Part shown: positions 1 through 4,862 of the stretch, in pieces
Position numbering within the stretch: the stretch's first letter is position 1
Layout: every line of letters starts with the position of its first letter
DNA from: Nitrososphaeraceae archaeon
Lineage (GTDB): Archaea > Thermoproteota > Nitrososphaeria > Nitrososphaerales > Nitrososphaeraceae
DNA length: 6,905 nucleotides
Direction of reading: 5' to 3'
NCBI GenBank assembly: GCA_021155845.1
Contig: JAJNBK010000062.1
Coordinates: forward strand, 1-6,905
Notes under the pieces: model-generated
The model's database searches: none
What the model saw: the letters and a program-made list of their open reading frames with translations, nothing else
Told to the model about the DNA's origin: nothing
Translations under genes and position numbers: made by a program

Positions 1-1
1 G

Positions 2-265
2 ATAAGGAAACGAGGACGACTCATCATGGTAGGTCTCTTCGGTGGGGCCTTGGAGCTAAATTTGCCATTGATTCCATTGAGAGCATTCACTTTGACAGGT
101 GCATATACTGGTAAATTTGCCGACCTGATAGACCTGGTTGCTCTGGCAAAATCCGGAAAAATTCAATCAGTGATATCTAGGAAATATAAATTAGGTGAAG
201 TAAACCAAGCACTTGATGAACTCAAAGCTGGCAAAATTATAGGCAGAGCTGTTTTAAATCCATAA
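2..265 (+). CDS. Zinc-type (MDR family) alcohol dehydrogenase, C-terminal part
   Basis: The reading frame is open from the left edge, so this is the last 87 residues of a protein that begins outside the window; the ATG at 26 is an internal Met. The visible part starts in the strand that follows the Rossmann fold (RGRLIMVGLFGG) and ends in GKIIGRAVLNP, the usual C-terminal pattern of medium-chain dehydrogenase/reductases, where the last strand returns to the catalytic domain. The KLGEVNQALDELKAGKIIGR segment is the typical helix-turn before that end. Such enzymes oxidise alcohols or reduce aldehydes with NAD(P)H in the cytoplasm. The zinc ligands and cofactor motif lie outside the window, so substrate and zinc content cannot be judged. 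A crotonyl-CoA reductase or another MDR branch is possible. The family call is firm; the exact activity is not known. Confidence 0.85.
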   Translation: MRKRGRLIMVGLFGGALELNLPLIPLRAFTLTGAYTGKFADLIDLVALAKSGKIQSVISRKYKLGEVNQALDELKAGKIIGRAVLNP

Positions 266-316
266 GAGACATACTCTTTCAAACAAAGATAATAAATTAA
301 AAGATTTCATATAGAC

Positions 317-461
317 ATGGCAGTTTCAAAACAAAAGGATCCACAACTTCTCAAGGAAGAGTTTGATTGGTCTGTCAGCTGCCTCTCTTATTATCTGCCC
401 TTTAGCAAAACGTGATTTCTACAATGCAAGATTAGCAATAGCAGTTAGCAGGGAATTATAA
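317..461 (+). pseudogene. Possible small gene broken by a frameshift
   Basis: An ATG at 317 opens a frame that reads MAVSKQKDPQLLKEEFDW and stops at 413-415 after 32 codons. From about 363 the next frame reads LIGLSAASLIICPLAKRDF and then YNARLAIAVSREL, stopping at 459-461. Both halves have protein-like composition: a charged N-terminus, then a hydrophobic helix followed by a basic amphipathic end. Joined by a +1 shift near the GAG TTT at 359-364 they would give a protein of about 48 residues with one membrane-like helix. I do not recognise it. It could be a decayed gene, a sequencing error in a small gene, or chance open frames; there is no strong promoter in front of it. Confidence 0.3.
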
Positions 462-495
462 AATATCTTTTATCTTCCTGATTAATCCGTTTCTT

Positions 496-558
496 ATGTT
501 GAGAATGGGAAGAGAAAAGTACGAGATATTTGAGGAAGCATTAATCTATATAGATTAA
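496..558 (+). pseudogene. Very short ORF resembling a truncated protein N-terminus
   Basis: An ATG at 496 (second ATG at 505) gives MLRMGREKYEIFEEALIYID and stops at 556-558. The segment MGREKYEIFEEALIYI looks like the first helix of a small archaeal winged-helix regulator, a type that often begins with a short basic stretch and a helix of this pattern. The resemblance is by eye only. The frame ends inside the palindrome at 541-558, so the ORF may be a remnant or chance. Confidence is low. Confidence 0.18.
541..558. promoter_or_regulatory. Perfect 18-bp palindrome, possible operator
   Basis: The bases TTAATCTATATAGATTAA read identically on both strands over 18 bp with no gap. A two-fold symmetric element of this size suits a dimeric helix-turn-helix regulator. 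No intact gene starts close by on either strand, so the element could be a leftover of a lost gene's promoter. AT-rich sequence raises the chance of random palindromes, so function is inference. Confidence 0.3.
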
Positions 559-881
559 ATTATATCAACAACATATCTTATTTTACATATTATATATATT
601 ATCGTAAGGTATTTCGGATTATATTTGCTTAATACTCATTTTATTTGAAAAGTGCGTCTATGATTATTATTGTTGGATTGTTATTCTAGGGTTTCAGTCT
701 CATGTATACTGTCTATAATTAGCCCTAGCAATGCTATCTTGGCAGGCTACTACTACTACTAATATTGTTTTAAGTTTAAAACCCTTTTGGAATGCTTTCA
801 ACCTAAAATAGCATCTCGTTACATATAGAAACTAAGTATACAAACATACATACTCTATTATAACAATAAGAATGACTTAAT
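559..881. other. AT-rich spacer without a recognisable gene
   Basis: No reading frame of convincing length or composition was found on either strand. The stretch holds long A/T runs, a (CTA)n tract at 747-760, and the short inverted repeat TTTTAA/TTAAAA near 770-783. No tRNA-like or other RNA fold is obvious. Confidence 0.6.
747..760. repeat. Short (CTA)n microsatellite
   Basis: Four and two-thirds copies of the trinucleotide CTA in tandem, within non-coding DNA. Confidence 0.7.
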
Positions 882-919
882 AAAAAAAATTTATTAAATT
901 GCTACTTTAGATTAGCAAT
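882..919 (-). terminator. Hairpin plus T-tract terminator of the small secreted protein gene
   Basis: Read on the - strand, the stop codon at 924-926 is followed within 5 nt by ATTGCTA, an 8-nt loop and TAGCAAT (919 to 898), a perfect 7-bp stem, and then by eight T residues (889 to 882). Archaeal RNA polymerase terminates at T-tracts without needing a hairpin; here both are present, so this resembles a bacterial intrinsic terminator. Position and orientation fit the gene at 924-1205. Confidence 0.65.
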
Positions 920-923
920 ATAA

Positions 924-1205
924 TTACTGTCCGCTTTGGTTAGTTATTGTCATGTTGCCCTCACTTAATTCTGTAACACCAGACACTCCCATTGAAGCTT
1001 CAGGTGATGTTGTAGCATTAGTAGTGTTAACTGCGCTTGCCATTAACTCGGGTCCAGTGGCATTACCACCAGTCATATTTTGAGCTGCTACATCAGATGC
1101 TAATACACCACTACCAACTACAAATAAAGACGATATGACAAGTAAGGCATACACGGAAGTTGTAGATGACGACGTTGTGTTGTTTGCTTGATTCTGCTTA
1201 TTCAT
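924..1205 (-). CDS. Small secreted or membrane-anchored, sequon-rich protein
   Basis: A 93-residue protein of unknown function. Residues 1-17 are polar (Asn, Gln, Ser, Thr rich), residues 18-35 form a hydrophobic helix (YALLVISSLFVVGSG), and a signal-peptidase-like site follows near VLA-SDVAAQ (about 36-42). The remaining 50 or so residues are rich in Asn, Thr, Ser and Gly with no cysteine. They carry six N-X-S/T sequons, at N43, N48, N60, N63, N84 and N89, so the exported part is probably heavily N-glycosylated and unstructured. Start: ATG at 1205, with a TATA element 30 nt upstream, leaving a leader of only a few bases; AAGGA directly before the ATG is too close for a normal Shine-Dalgarno. 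It is a single-gene unit with its own terminator. It could be a cell-envelope or surface-layer-associated peptide. The export call is fairly sure; the role is unknown. Confidence 0.75.
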   Translation of the reverse strand: MNKQNQANNTTSSSTTSVYALLVISSLFVVGSGVLASDVAAQNMTGGNATGPELMASAVNTTNATTSPEASMGVSGVTELSEGNMTITNQSGQ

Positions 1206-1229
1206 TCCTTAGAAGTTGGCCTTACATGA

Positions 1230-1241
1230 AATATATAAATT
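1230..1241 (-). promoter_or_regulatory. TATA box of the small secreted protein gene
   Basis: On the - strand the sequence reads AATTTATATATTTC, centred near 1235, about 30 nt upstream of the ATG at 1205. This spacing predicts transcription starting a few bases before the start codon. Confidence 0.6.
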
Positions 1242-1460
1242 TCTATCGTCTATTCTCGATTTATCTTACGTTTTTTTGTCTTATATAATAGCAGGGCGAA
1301 CCTATATTTTATAGACTCGCGTCAAACCTAAAGCACAAAATTAGTACAACTACTGCTATTATATATATAATGAAAGTTATGATACGAAAGGATCTGATGA
1401 TATAAAGGGTCACAATTAGCAAATGGAATCCAGACAGACAGAGCAGTTATGTTATATTTT

Positions 1461-1476
1461 AATAATAATAATAATA
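1461..1476. repeat. Short (AAT)n microsatellite
   Basis: Just over five tandem AAT copies, lying directly against the hairpin at 1477-1494. Confidence 0.7.
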
Positions 1477-1494
1477 CCCTTTCATACCAAAGGG
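1477..1494. repeat. Inverted repeat CCCTTT / AAAGGG
   Basis: CCCTTT, a 6-nt loop and AAAGGG form a perfect 6-bp stem in AT-rich spacer DNA. No T-tract follows on the + strand. On the - strand the AAT tract becomes ATT repeats, which is a weak terminator context at best. Function is unknown. Confidence 0.35.
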
Positions 1495-1611
1495 CTTATG
1501 TTGATAGATAATTTAGTATTATTATATGATTAAATTGTGTCTTCTCTTACGATTAGGTGTAATAGCAAAAGACAAGATATTGAATATTGAATTAATAGCC
1601 ATGAAATGAAC

Positions 1612-1621
1612 TTCTTATAAG
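1612..1621 (+). promoter_or_regulatory. TATA box of the GTG-started gene
   Basis: TTCTTATAAG is centred near 1617, about 26 nt before the GTG at 1643. This fits an archaeal core promoter giving a leaderless mRNA and supports GTG as the start. Confidence 0.55.
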
Positions 1622-1638
1622 TATTAAAGACTTTAATA
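1622..1638. promoter_or_regulatory. 17-bp near-perfect palindrome, possible operator
   Basis: TATTAAAG, one central A, then CTTTAATA: two 8-bp arms with perfect symmetry. It sits between the TATA element and the GTG at 1643, across the expected transcription start. A protein bound here would block polymerase recruitment, so repression is the likely mode. The regulator is unknown. Confidence 0.4.
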
Positions 1639-1642
1639 GAGC

Positions 1643-2170
1643 GTGAGCAGTGACGACGAGAATACCATAAGGTCCGAGAAAAAAACCATAAAGGAACCAA
1701 TTTCAGATACCACTGCTGAATCTTCTCCCTCCAATTTTAGAGAAGAGAAAGTGGTGGTAGCCCCTCCTACAAATACTGAAATAAAAAGGTATGAGGTAAA
1801 ACCTTCTCCTGAAGAGGAATCCTTGTCCGCCAGGGCAAGAGACGTAGGGCAATCTTTGAGAGACCTAGTTACATATATGGGACAAAAAGCAAAGGCTATA
1901 ACAGAGCAAAAAACGACTGATTTAAAGGCTCAAGCCGCTCAAACGACTGACCTCGATATTAAAAAAGATGCACGTGATATTCAGAATTTGGGTTCCAATA
2001 TTGACAATATAATCAATGTTTTTGCAGAGATAATGACTGATATTCGAAAAGAACGCTATGGCGAACAGCAGAGACTGTTAGTAGGTTATAAGAAGCTTTT
2101 AGAAGAGCAGATCAATGTCATTGACGCGAGGCTGAAGATGGCTAAGAGACTCAGGCTGACATCTGCGTAG
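1643..2170 (+). CDS. Hypothetical helical protein with charged disordered N-terminus
   Basis: A 175-residue protein that I do not recognise. Residues 1-62 are rich in Glu, Lys, Ser, Thr and Pro and probably disordered. Residues 63-100 and 105-172 are strongly helical and heptad-like, for example IDNIINVFAEIMTDIRKERY followed by a segment from about 141 to 172 rich in Leu, Lys and Arg. There is no signal peptide, membrane helix or cysteine. A short internal duplication, TTDLKAQAAQTTDLDIKKD (91-109), links the two helical parts and is also visible in the DNA as repeated ACGACTGA. The start is GTG because an in-frame TAG lies only one codon upstream, the TATA element is 26 nt before it, and the next in-frame Met is far inside the protein. 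The C-terminus is basic. A coiled-coil scaffold or nucleic-acid-associated protein is possible, but nothing specific can be claimed. The gene converges on the aldehyde dehydrogenase with a 37-bp gap. Confidence 0.75.
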   Translation: MSSDDENTIRSEKKTIKEPISDTTAESSPSNFREEKVVVAPPTNTEIKRYEVKPSPEEESLSARARDVGQSLRDLVTYMGQKAKAITEQKTTDLKAQAAQTTDLDIKKDARDIQNLGSNIDNIINVFAEIMTDIRKERYGEQQRLLVGYKKLLEEQINVIDARLKMAKRLRLTSA

Positions 2171-2184
2171 GAAAACTCATTAAT

Positions 2185-2191
2185 AAAAAAA
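2185..2191 (-). terminator. T-tract terminator of the aldehyde dehydrogenase gene
   Basis: On the - strand, 16 nt after the TAA at 2208-2210, comes a pyrimidine-rich run ending in seven T residues (2191 to 2185). This is the standard form of archaeal termination. It lies in the short gap between two convergent genes. Confidence 0.55.
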
Positions 2192-2207
2192 GGAAAGCAA
2201 GGCAGGA

Positions 2208-3602
2208 TTATTCTACAAGTAACCTGCTTGTTATGTCTTTTACTACTACAGACTTTACATTAACGAACTCCTTAATGCCTATTTCAGACAGTTCTCGTCC
2301 GATACCAGAATGTTTTATTCCACCAAAAGGAAGGCGCGGATCAGATCGTACCATCTCATTTACTGAAACTATTCCACTCTGAACTTGTCTTGCAAGACGA
2401 ATACCTCTTTCAATATTATTGGTCCAGATGCTCGCTCCCAAGCCAAATTCTGAATTGTTTGCTTCCCTGATAGCCTCCTCTTCGTTGTTCACGACAATTA
2501 TAGGAGCTGCAGGACCAAATACTTCCTCTTTTATGATCTTCATTCCATGATCTACCTGGGAGACTATAGTCGGTTCGTAAAAAAAGCCATCCCTTTTAAT
2601 TGAATTTCCTCCGGTTAGAATGCTTGCACCTTTAGTTTTAGCATCGTCTACCTGCTTTGCAAGTGCCTCTCTTTGGCTTTCACGAACCAGAGGTCCTACG
2701 GTTGTCTTTGAATCCATTGGTTCGCCTACAACTTCTGACTCTGTTTCTTCAACAAAAAGCTTAGTAAACTTGTCTACTATATCTTTTACAACAATAAACC
2801 TTTTTGCCGCAATGCAGCTTTGACCATTGTTCAGAAGTCTAGATTGAGCTGCCATATGTGCGGTCTGACTTAGATCTGCATCTTCAAGAACTATAAAAGG
2901 ATCACTTCCACCAAGTTCCAAAACGAACTTTTTTAAATCCTTTGTTGCAAGTTCCGCTACTCTTCTTCCAGTATCAACACTGCCAGTAACTGATACAGCA
3001 TCTATACCTGACTCTACAAGAGCCTCTCCTGCTCTGTAATCTCCAATTATGGACTGAAAAACATTTTCAGGAAAACTTGCGTCTTTAAATGCTTGTTCAA
3101 TTTGCAGAGATGTTCCCATGCATACACTTGAATGTTTTAGTATTCCAACATTTCCTGCTGTTAATGCGGGAACTGCAAATCTCATTACCTGCCAAAAAGG
3201 AAAGTTCCATGGCATAATGCATGCAATTACTCCGAGTGGTTCAAATGAGACGAAACTTTTACGAAATTCTGTAGGAATTAGTTCATCTCTTAAAAAAGAT
3301 TCCGCATGTTCTGAATAATAATCACAAACCCATGCACATTTATCTATCTCAGCGAGTGATTGTCTTATTGGTTTACCCATTTCCTCCGTGATTAATCTTG
3401 CATAATCCTCTTTGTTTTTTTTCATAACTCTTCCAAGGCGTCGCATATATGCACATCGTTCTGAGATATCGATCTTTTTCCAATTTTCAAAAGCGATTCT
3501 CGCATTTTTCGTTTTTTGATTGACTTCTTCGGTACTCATACTATTATAAGTTGCAATTGCTTTTCCAGTAGATGGATTAATTGTTTCAATTGTATTTGAC
3601 AT
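2208..3602 (-). CDS. NAD(P)-dependent succinate-semialdehyde dehydrogenase (Sad/YneI type)
   Basis: A 464-residue aldehyde dehydrogenase that should oxidise succinate semialdehyde, or a related short aldehyde, to the acid in the cytoplasm. Visible motifs in order: the substrate-loop motif MPWNFPFWQVMR (130-141) with the oxyanion Asn133; the cofactor motif LKHS (155-158); the Rossmann motif TGSVDTGR (206-213); the general base Glu229 in LELGGSDPF; the catalytic Cys263 in NNGQSCIAAKR; and the nicotinamide-ribose Glu360 in EEVFGP. The C-terminal oligomerisation segment is present, so the enzyme looks complete and active. Phrases such as LELGGSDPFIVL, EMGKPI and the PWNFP/LKH context match E. coli Sad (YneI, 462 aa) better than GabD. 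ATG at 3602 is set by a TATA box 24 nt upstream. In ammonia-oxidising archaea succinate semialdehyde is an intermediate of the 3-hydroxypropionate/4-hydroxybutyrate cycle, so a side or scavenging role is plausible. A CoA-acylating (succinyl-CoA reductase) role is less likely because such enzymes usually lack the Glu base. Confidence 0.9.
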   Translation of the reverse strand: MSNTIETINPSTGKAIATYNSMSTEEVNQKTKNARIAFENWKKIDISERCAYMRRLGRVMKKNKEDYARLITEEMGKPIRQSLAEIDKCAWVCDYYSEHAESFLRDELIPTEFRKSFVSFEPLGVIACIMPWNFPFWQVMRFAVPALTAGNVGILKHSSVCMGTSLQIEQAFKDASFPENVFQSIIGDYRAGEALVESGIDAVSVTGSVDTGRRVAELATKDLKKFVLELGGSDPFIVLEDADLSQTAHMAAQSRLLNNGQSCIAAKRFIVVKDIVDKFTKLFVEETESEVVGEPMDSKTTVGPLVRESQREALAKQVDDAKTKGASILTGGNSIKRDGFFYEPTIVSQVDHGMKIIKEEVFGPAAPIIVVNNEEEAIREANNSEFGLGASIWTNNIERGIRLARQVQSGIVSVNEMVRSDPRLPFGGIKHSGIGRELSEIGIKEFVNVKSVVVKDITSRLLVE

Positions 3603-3619
3603 ATCCTACTATCGGATAT
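3601..3619. promoter_or_regulatory. Inverted repeat across the aldehyde dehydrogenase start, possible operator
   Basis: ATATCC, a 7-nt spacer and GGATAT form two perfect 6-bp arms, 13 bp centre to centre. The repeat overlaps the predicted transcription start and touches the start codon, directly downstream of the TATA box. This location fits a repressor site. The regulator is unknown and the function is inferred. Confidence 0.4.
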
Positions 3620-3630
3620 TCATATATAAT
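3620..3630 (-). promoter_or_regulatory. TATA box of the aldehyde dehydrogenase gene
   Basis: On the - strand the sequence reads TTATTATATATGAA, centred near 3626, about 24 nt before the ATG at 3602. This predicts a leaderless transcript independent of the tRNA gene upstream. Confidence 0.55.
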
Positions 3631-3674
3631 AACCAATTAGATCAGAGAAATGGATTGTATCCCGCGGGCAGGAT

Positions 3675-3705
3675 CTGCTCCAACATAGTTGTTAACTAAG
3701 TTTGT
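3675..3705 (-). other. 31-nt intron in the T-loop of tRNA-Tyr (position 58/59)
   Basis: Without this insert GCAGG and CCTGC close a normal 7-nt T-loop. The central helix of a bulge-helix-bulge element is formed by GCTC (positions 53-56 of the tRNA) pairing with GAGC near the intron's 3' end. The bulge AA|A lies on the 5' side and AG|A on the 3' side, and CAA/TTG forms an inner helix. The 3' bulge is enlarged to about five nucleotides if the exon pair G53-C61 is broken, so the element is relaxed. The archaeal splicing endonuclease (EndA) would cut it. Confidence 0.8.
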
Positions 3706-3726
3706 TTGAGCCTGCGACTCTTCGGT

Positions 3727-3791
3727 TACTGCAAGTTGTGCGCCTAATAGGCTGATTCTCGTGGTCAGCTAATGAGAGAGTAAGCCGACAT
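3727..3791 (-). other. 65-nt intron at the canonical 37/38 site of tRNA-Tyr
   Basis: The anticodon stem TTCGG/CCGAA is the outer helix. CUGU (positions 32-35) pairs with GCAG in the intron as the 4-bp central helix. The 3-nt bulges are AG|A on the 5' side and UA|A on the 3' side, which is the exact geometry cut by the archaeal endonuclease. The inner helix is weak. The intron also holds a 5-bp hairpin, GCUGA with a 9-nt loop and UCAGC. It lacks a box C, so a C/D guide RNA is not supported. Confidence 0.88.
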
Positions 3792-3849
3792 CTACAGCCG
3801 AAAGCTCTACCAGGCTGAGCTACCGCGGGACAGTTCGATTGTTGTAGGA

Positions 3850-3861
3850 ATTATATATAAT
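3850..3861 (-). promoter_or_regulatory. TATA box of the tRNA-Tyr gene
   Basis: ATTATATATAAT, centred near 3856 and about 27 nt upstream of the first tRNA base at 3829. It is fully palindromic, so the box itself gives no direction; the tRNA provides that. It begins only 12 bp past the HemB stop codon. Confidence 0.7.
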
Positions 3862-3873
3862 CGTGACTGGCGA

Positions 3874-4818
3874 TTAATCTAAATATCTTGCTATATCCAT
3901 GGCAAAGTATGATACTATCCTGTCTGCACCTGCCCTTTTTATCGAGACAATAGAATTAACTTTAGCTTCTTCTTCTTCTATCCATCCTCGTCTCCCTGCA
4001 GCCTTTACCATAGCATATTCACCAGAAACATTCTGAACGGCAAGAGGAAATTTAAAAATTTTTTTTATCATGTAGATGACATCCAGGTAGGCCATTGATG
4101 GTTTTATCATAACCATGTCTGCTCCTTCCCTAATGTCACATTCAATTTCTCTCATTGTCTCTTTTGGATTTGTATATGCTATCTGGTAAGATGATTTATT
4201 CAGTTTATTATAATTGCATTTATTTGAAAAAGTAGCCGATCTGAAAGGTGTGTAAAGTGACGAGTGATACTTCGCAGAATAAGATAAAATTTTAGTATTT
4301 TTAAAACCATGCTTATCAAGTGATCTTCTTATTGAAAGTACTTGACCATCCATCATTGAAGAAGGTGCGACTATATCAGCACCTGCCTCTGCATGACTTG
4401 TAGCGATGTCGGAGAGAATGTGTAACGTAGAATCGTTGTCTATTTTGCCATTATCCTTGAAAACTCCGCAATGACCAGAGAAATTATATTGGCATATACA
4501 TACGTCAGTTGTCACATTGACCGATTTTCCGAAATTACCCTTAATCAATAACAATGCACGCTGTACTATTCCATTTTTTTTTGAAGCATAGCTAGCACCA
4601 CGGTCCCGTTGCTTAGGAATGCCAAAGATAATTATCGATGAAATTCCAGCATCTAACACCTTCTGAACTTGGCTGATAGTTTCTGACAACGGAGTTATTG
4701 TCATTTCAGGCATCGCATCGATACAATGAATTTCCATTCCGGGTTCTTGAACAAAAATTGGAAAAACCATGTGTTTGTCAATACCAATGCTATGTGTTTG
4801 CAAAGTACAAGGAATCAT
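3874..4818 (-). CDS. hemB: Porphobilinogen synthase (delta-aminolevulinate dehydratase), divergent
   Basis: HemB condenses two 5-aminolevulinate molecules to porphobilinogen in heme, siroheme and B12 synthesis. With the ATG start the protein has 314 residues. Motifs: the zinc-binding cysteines C107, C109 and C117 in TDVCICQYNFSGHCG; the DND segment IDNDSTL; APSSMMDGQV; the first Schiff-base lysine K183 in LSYSAKY; the catalytic lysine K239 in MVMIKPSMAYLD; S265 in VSGEYAM; and Y304 near the C-terminus. Oddities: the Arg of the usual GDRK(S/T)YQ motif is Lys (K208), the Tyr of AYQVSGEY is Gln (Q262), the loop after TPFR is about three residues longer and unlike the family, and the arginine-rich N-terminal arm is missing. 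Start: ATG 4818 has a TATA-like box 39 nt upstream. A TTG at 4866 would add 16 residues and restore the usual arm length, but not its sequence. The gene stands alone, without hemA, hemL or hemC, so it may be a second copy. Confidence 0.85.
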   Translation of the reverse strand: MIPCTLQTHSIGIDKHMVFPIFVQEPGMEIHCIDAMPEMTITPLSETISQVQKVLDAGISSIIIFGIPKQRDRGASYASKKNGIVQRALLLIKGNFGKSVNVTTDVCICQYNFSGHCGVFKDNGKIDNDSTLHILSDIATSHAEAGADIVAPSSMMDGQVLSIRRSLDKHGFKNTKILSYSAKYHSSLYTPFRSATFSNKCNYNKLNKSSYQIAYTNPKETMREIECDIREGADMVMIKPSMAYLDVIYMIKKIFKFPLAVQNVSGEYAMVKAAGRRGWIEEEEAKVNSIVSIKRAGADRIVSYFAMDIARYLD

Positions 4819-4851
4819 ATTGTTGTCCGTATATGAATACTTGCTGTGATA

Positions 4852-4862
4852 TCTATAAATAT
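4852..4862 (-). promoter_or_regulatory. TATA-like box that favours the internal HemB ATG
   Basis: On the - strand the sequence reads CATATTTATAGAT, centred near 4857. Transcription would begin near 4830, downstream of the TTG at 4866 and about 12 nt before the ATG at 4818. Other TATA-like strings occur near 4877 and 4908, so the choice is not settled. Confidence 0.35.

Larger units (their letters stand above)
1206..1642. other. Divergent intergenic region of 437 bp
   Basis: Both flanking genes point away from this AT-rich spacer, and each has its promoter near its own edge. The middle holds an (AAT)n tract (1461-1476), an adjacent 6-bp hairpin (1477-1494), and only very short open frames such as MKVMIRKDLMI near 1370. 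A CTGATGA string near 1395 resembles a box C, but no CTGA box D follows at a suitable distance. No RNA gene is supported. Confidence 0.6.
3660..3829 (-). tRNA. tRNA-Tyr (anticodon GTA) interrupted by two introns
   Basis: Read on the - strand. Exon 1 (3829-3792) has acceptor CCCGCGG, TA, a D-arm GCTC/GAGC with loop AGCCTGGTA, and anticodon half-stem TTCGG with loop CTGTAG, giving anticodon GTA. Exon 2 (3726-3706) has A38, CCGAA closing the anticodon stem, variable loop GAGTC, T half-stem GCAGG and CTCAA. Exon 3 (3674-3660) has AT, CCTGC closing the T stem, acceptor CCGCGGG and discriminator A73. The spliced product is 74 nt with all stems fully paired and loop CTCAAAT. The C1-G72 pair is the archaeal tyrosine identity element. 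CCA is not encoded. Introns lie at 37/38 (canonical) and 58/59 (T-loop). Its own TATA box lies 27 nt upstream. Confidence is high for tRNA-Tyr; the splice positions come from manual folding. Confidence 0.93.

Noticed and set aside
747..760. Start of a CRISPR-like or iteron array
   Set aside because: It is only a 14-bp trinucleotide tract with no spacers and no longer repeat unit.
1370..1440. Possible C/D box guide RNA near a CTGATGA string
   Set aside because: No CTGA box D or internal D'/C' pair follows at a fitting distance, so only one of the required boxes is present.
1461..1494. Terminator on the - strand formed by the CCCTTT/AAAGGG hairpin and ATT repeats
   Set aside because: No - strand gene ends there; the nearest - strand gene starts at 1205 and points away.
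2620..2823. Open frame of 67 codons on the + strand
   Set aside because: It lies antisense inside the complete aldehyde dehydrogenase gene and has no protein-like features of its own.
3118..3318. Open frame of 66 codons on the + strand
   Set aside because: It is also antisense to the aldehyde dehydrogenase, covering its conserved PWNFP region, and is explained by that gene's codon pattern.
3727..3791. Guide RNA inside the larger tRNA-Tyr intron
   Set aside because: The intron has a CTGA string and a hairpin but no RTGATGA box C, so the known pattern of the archaeal tRNA-Trp intron guide RNA is not met.
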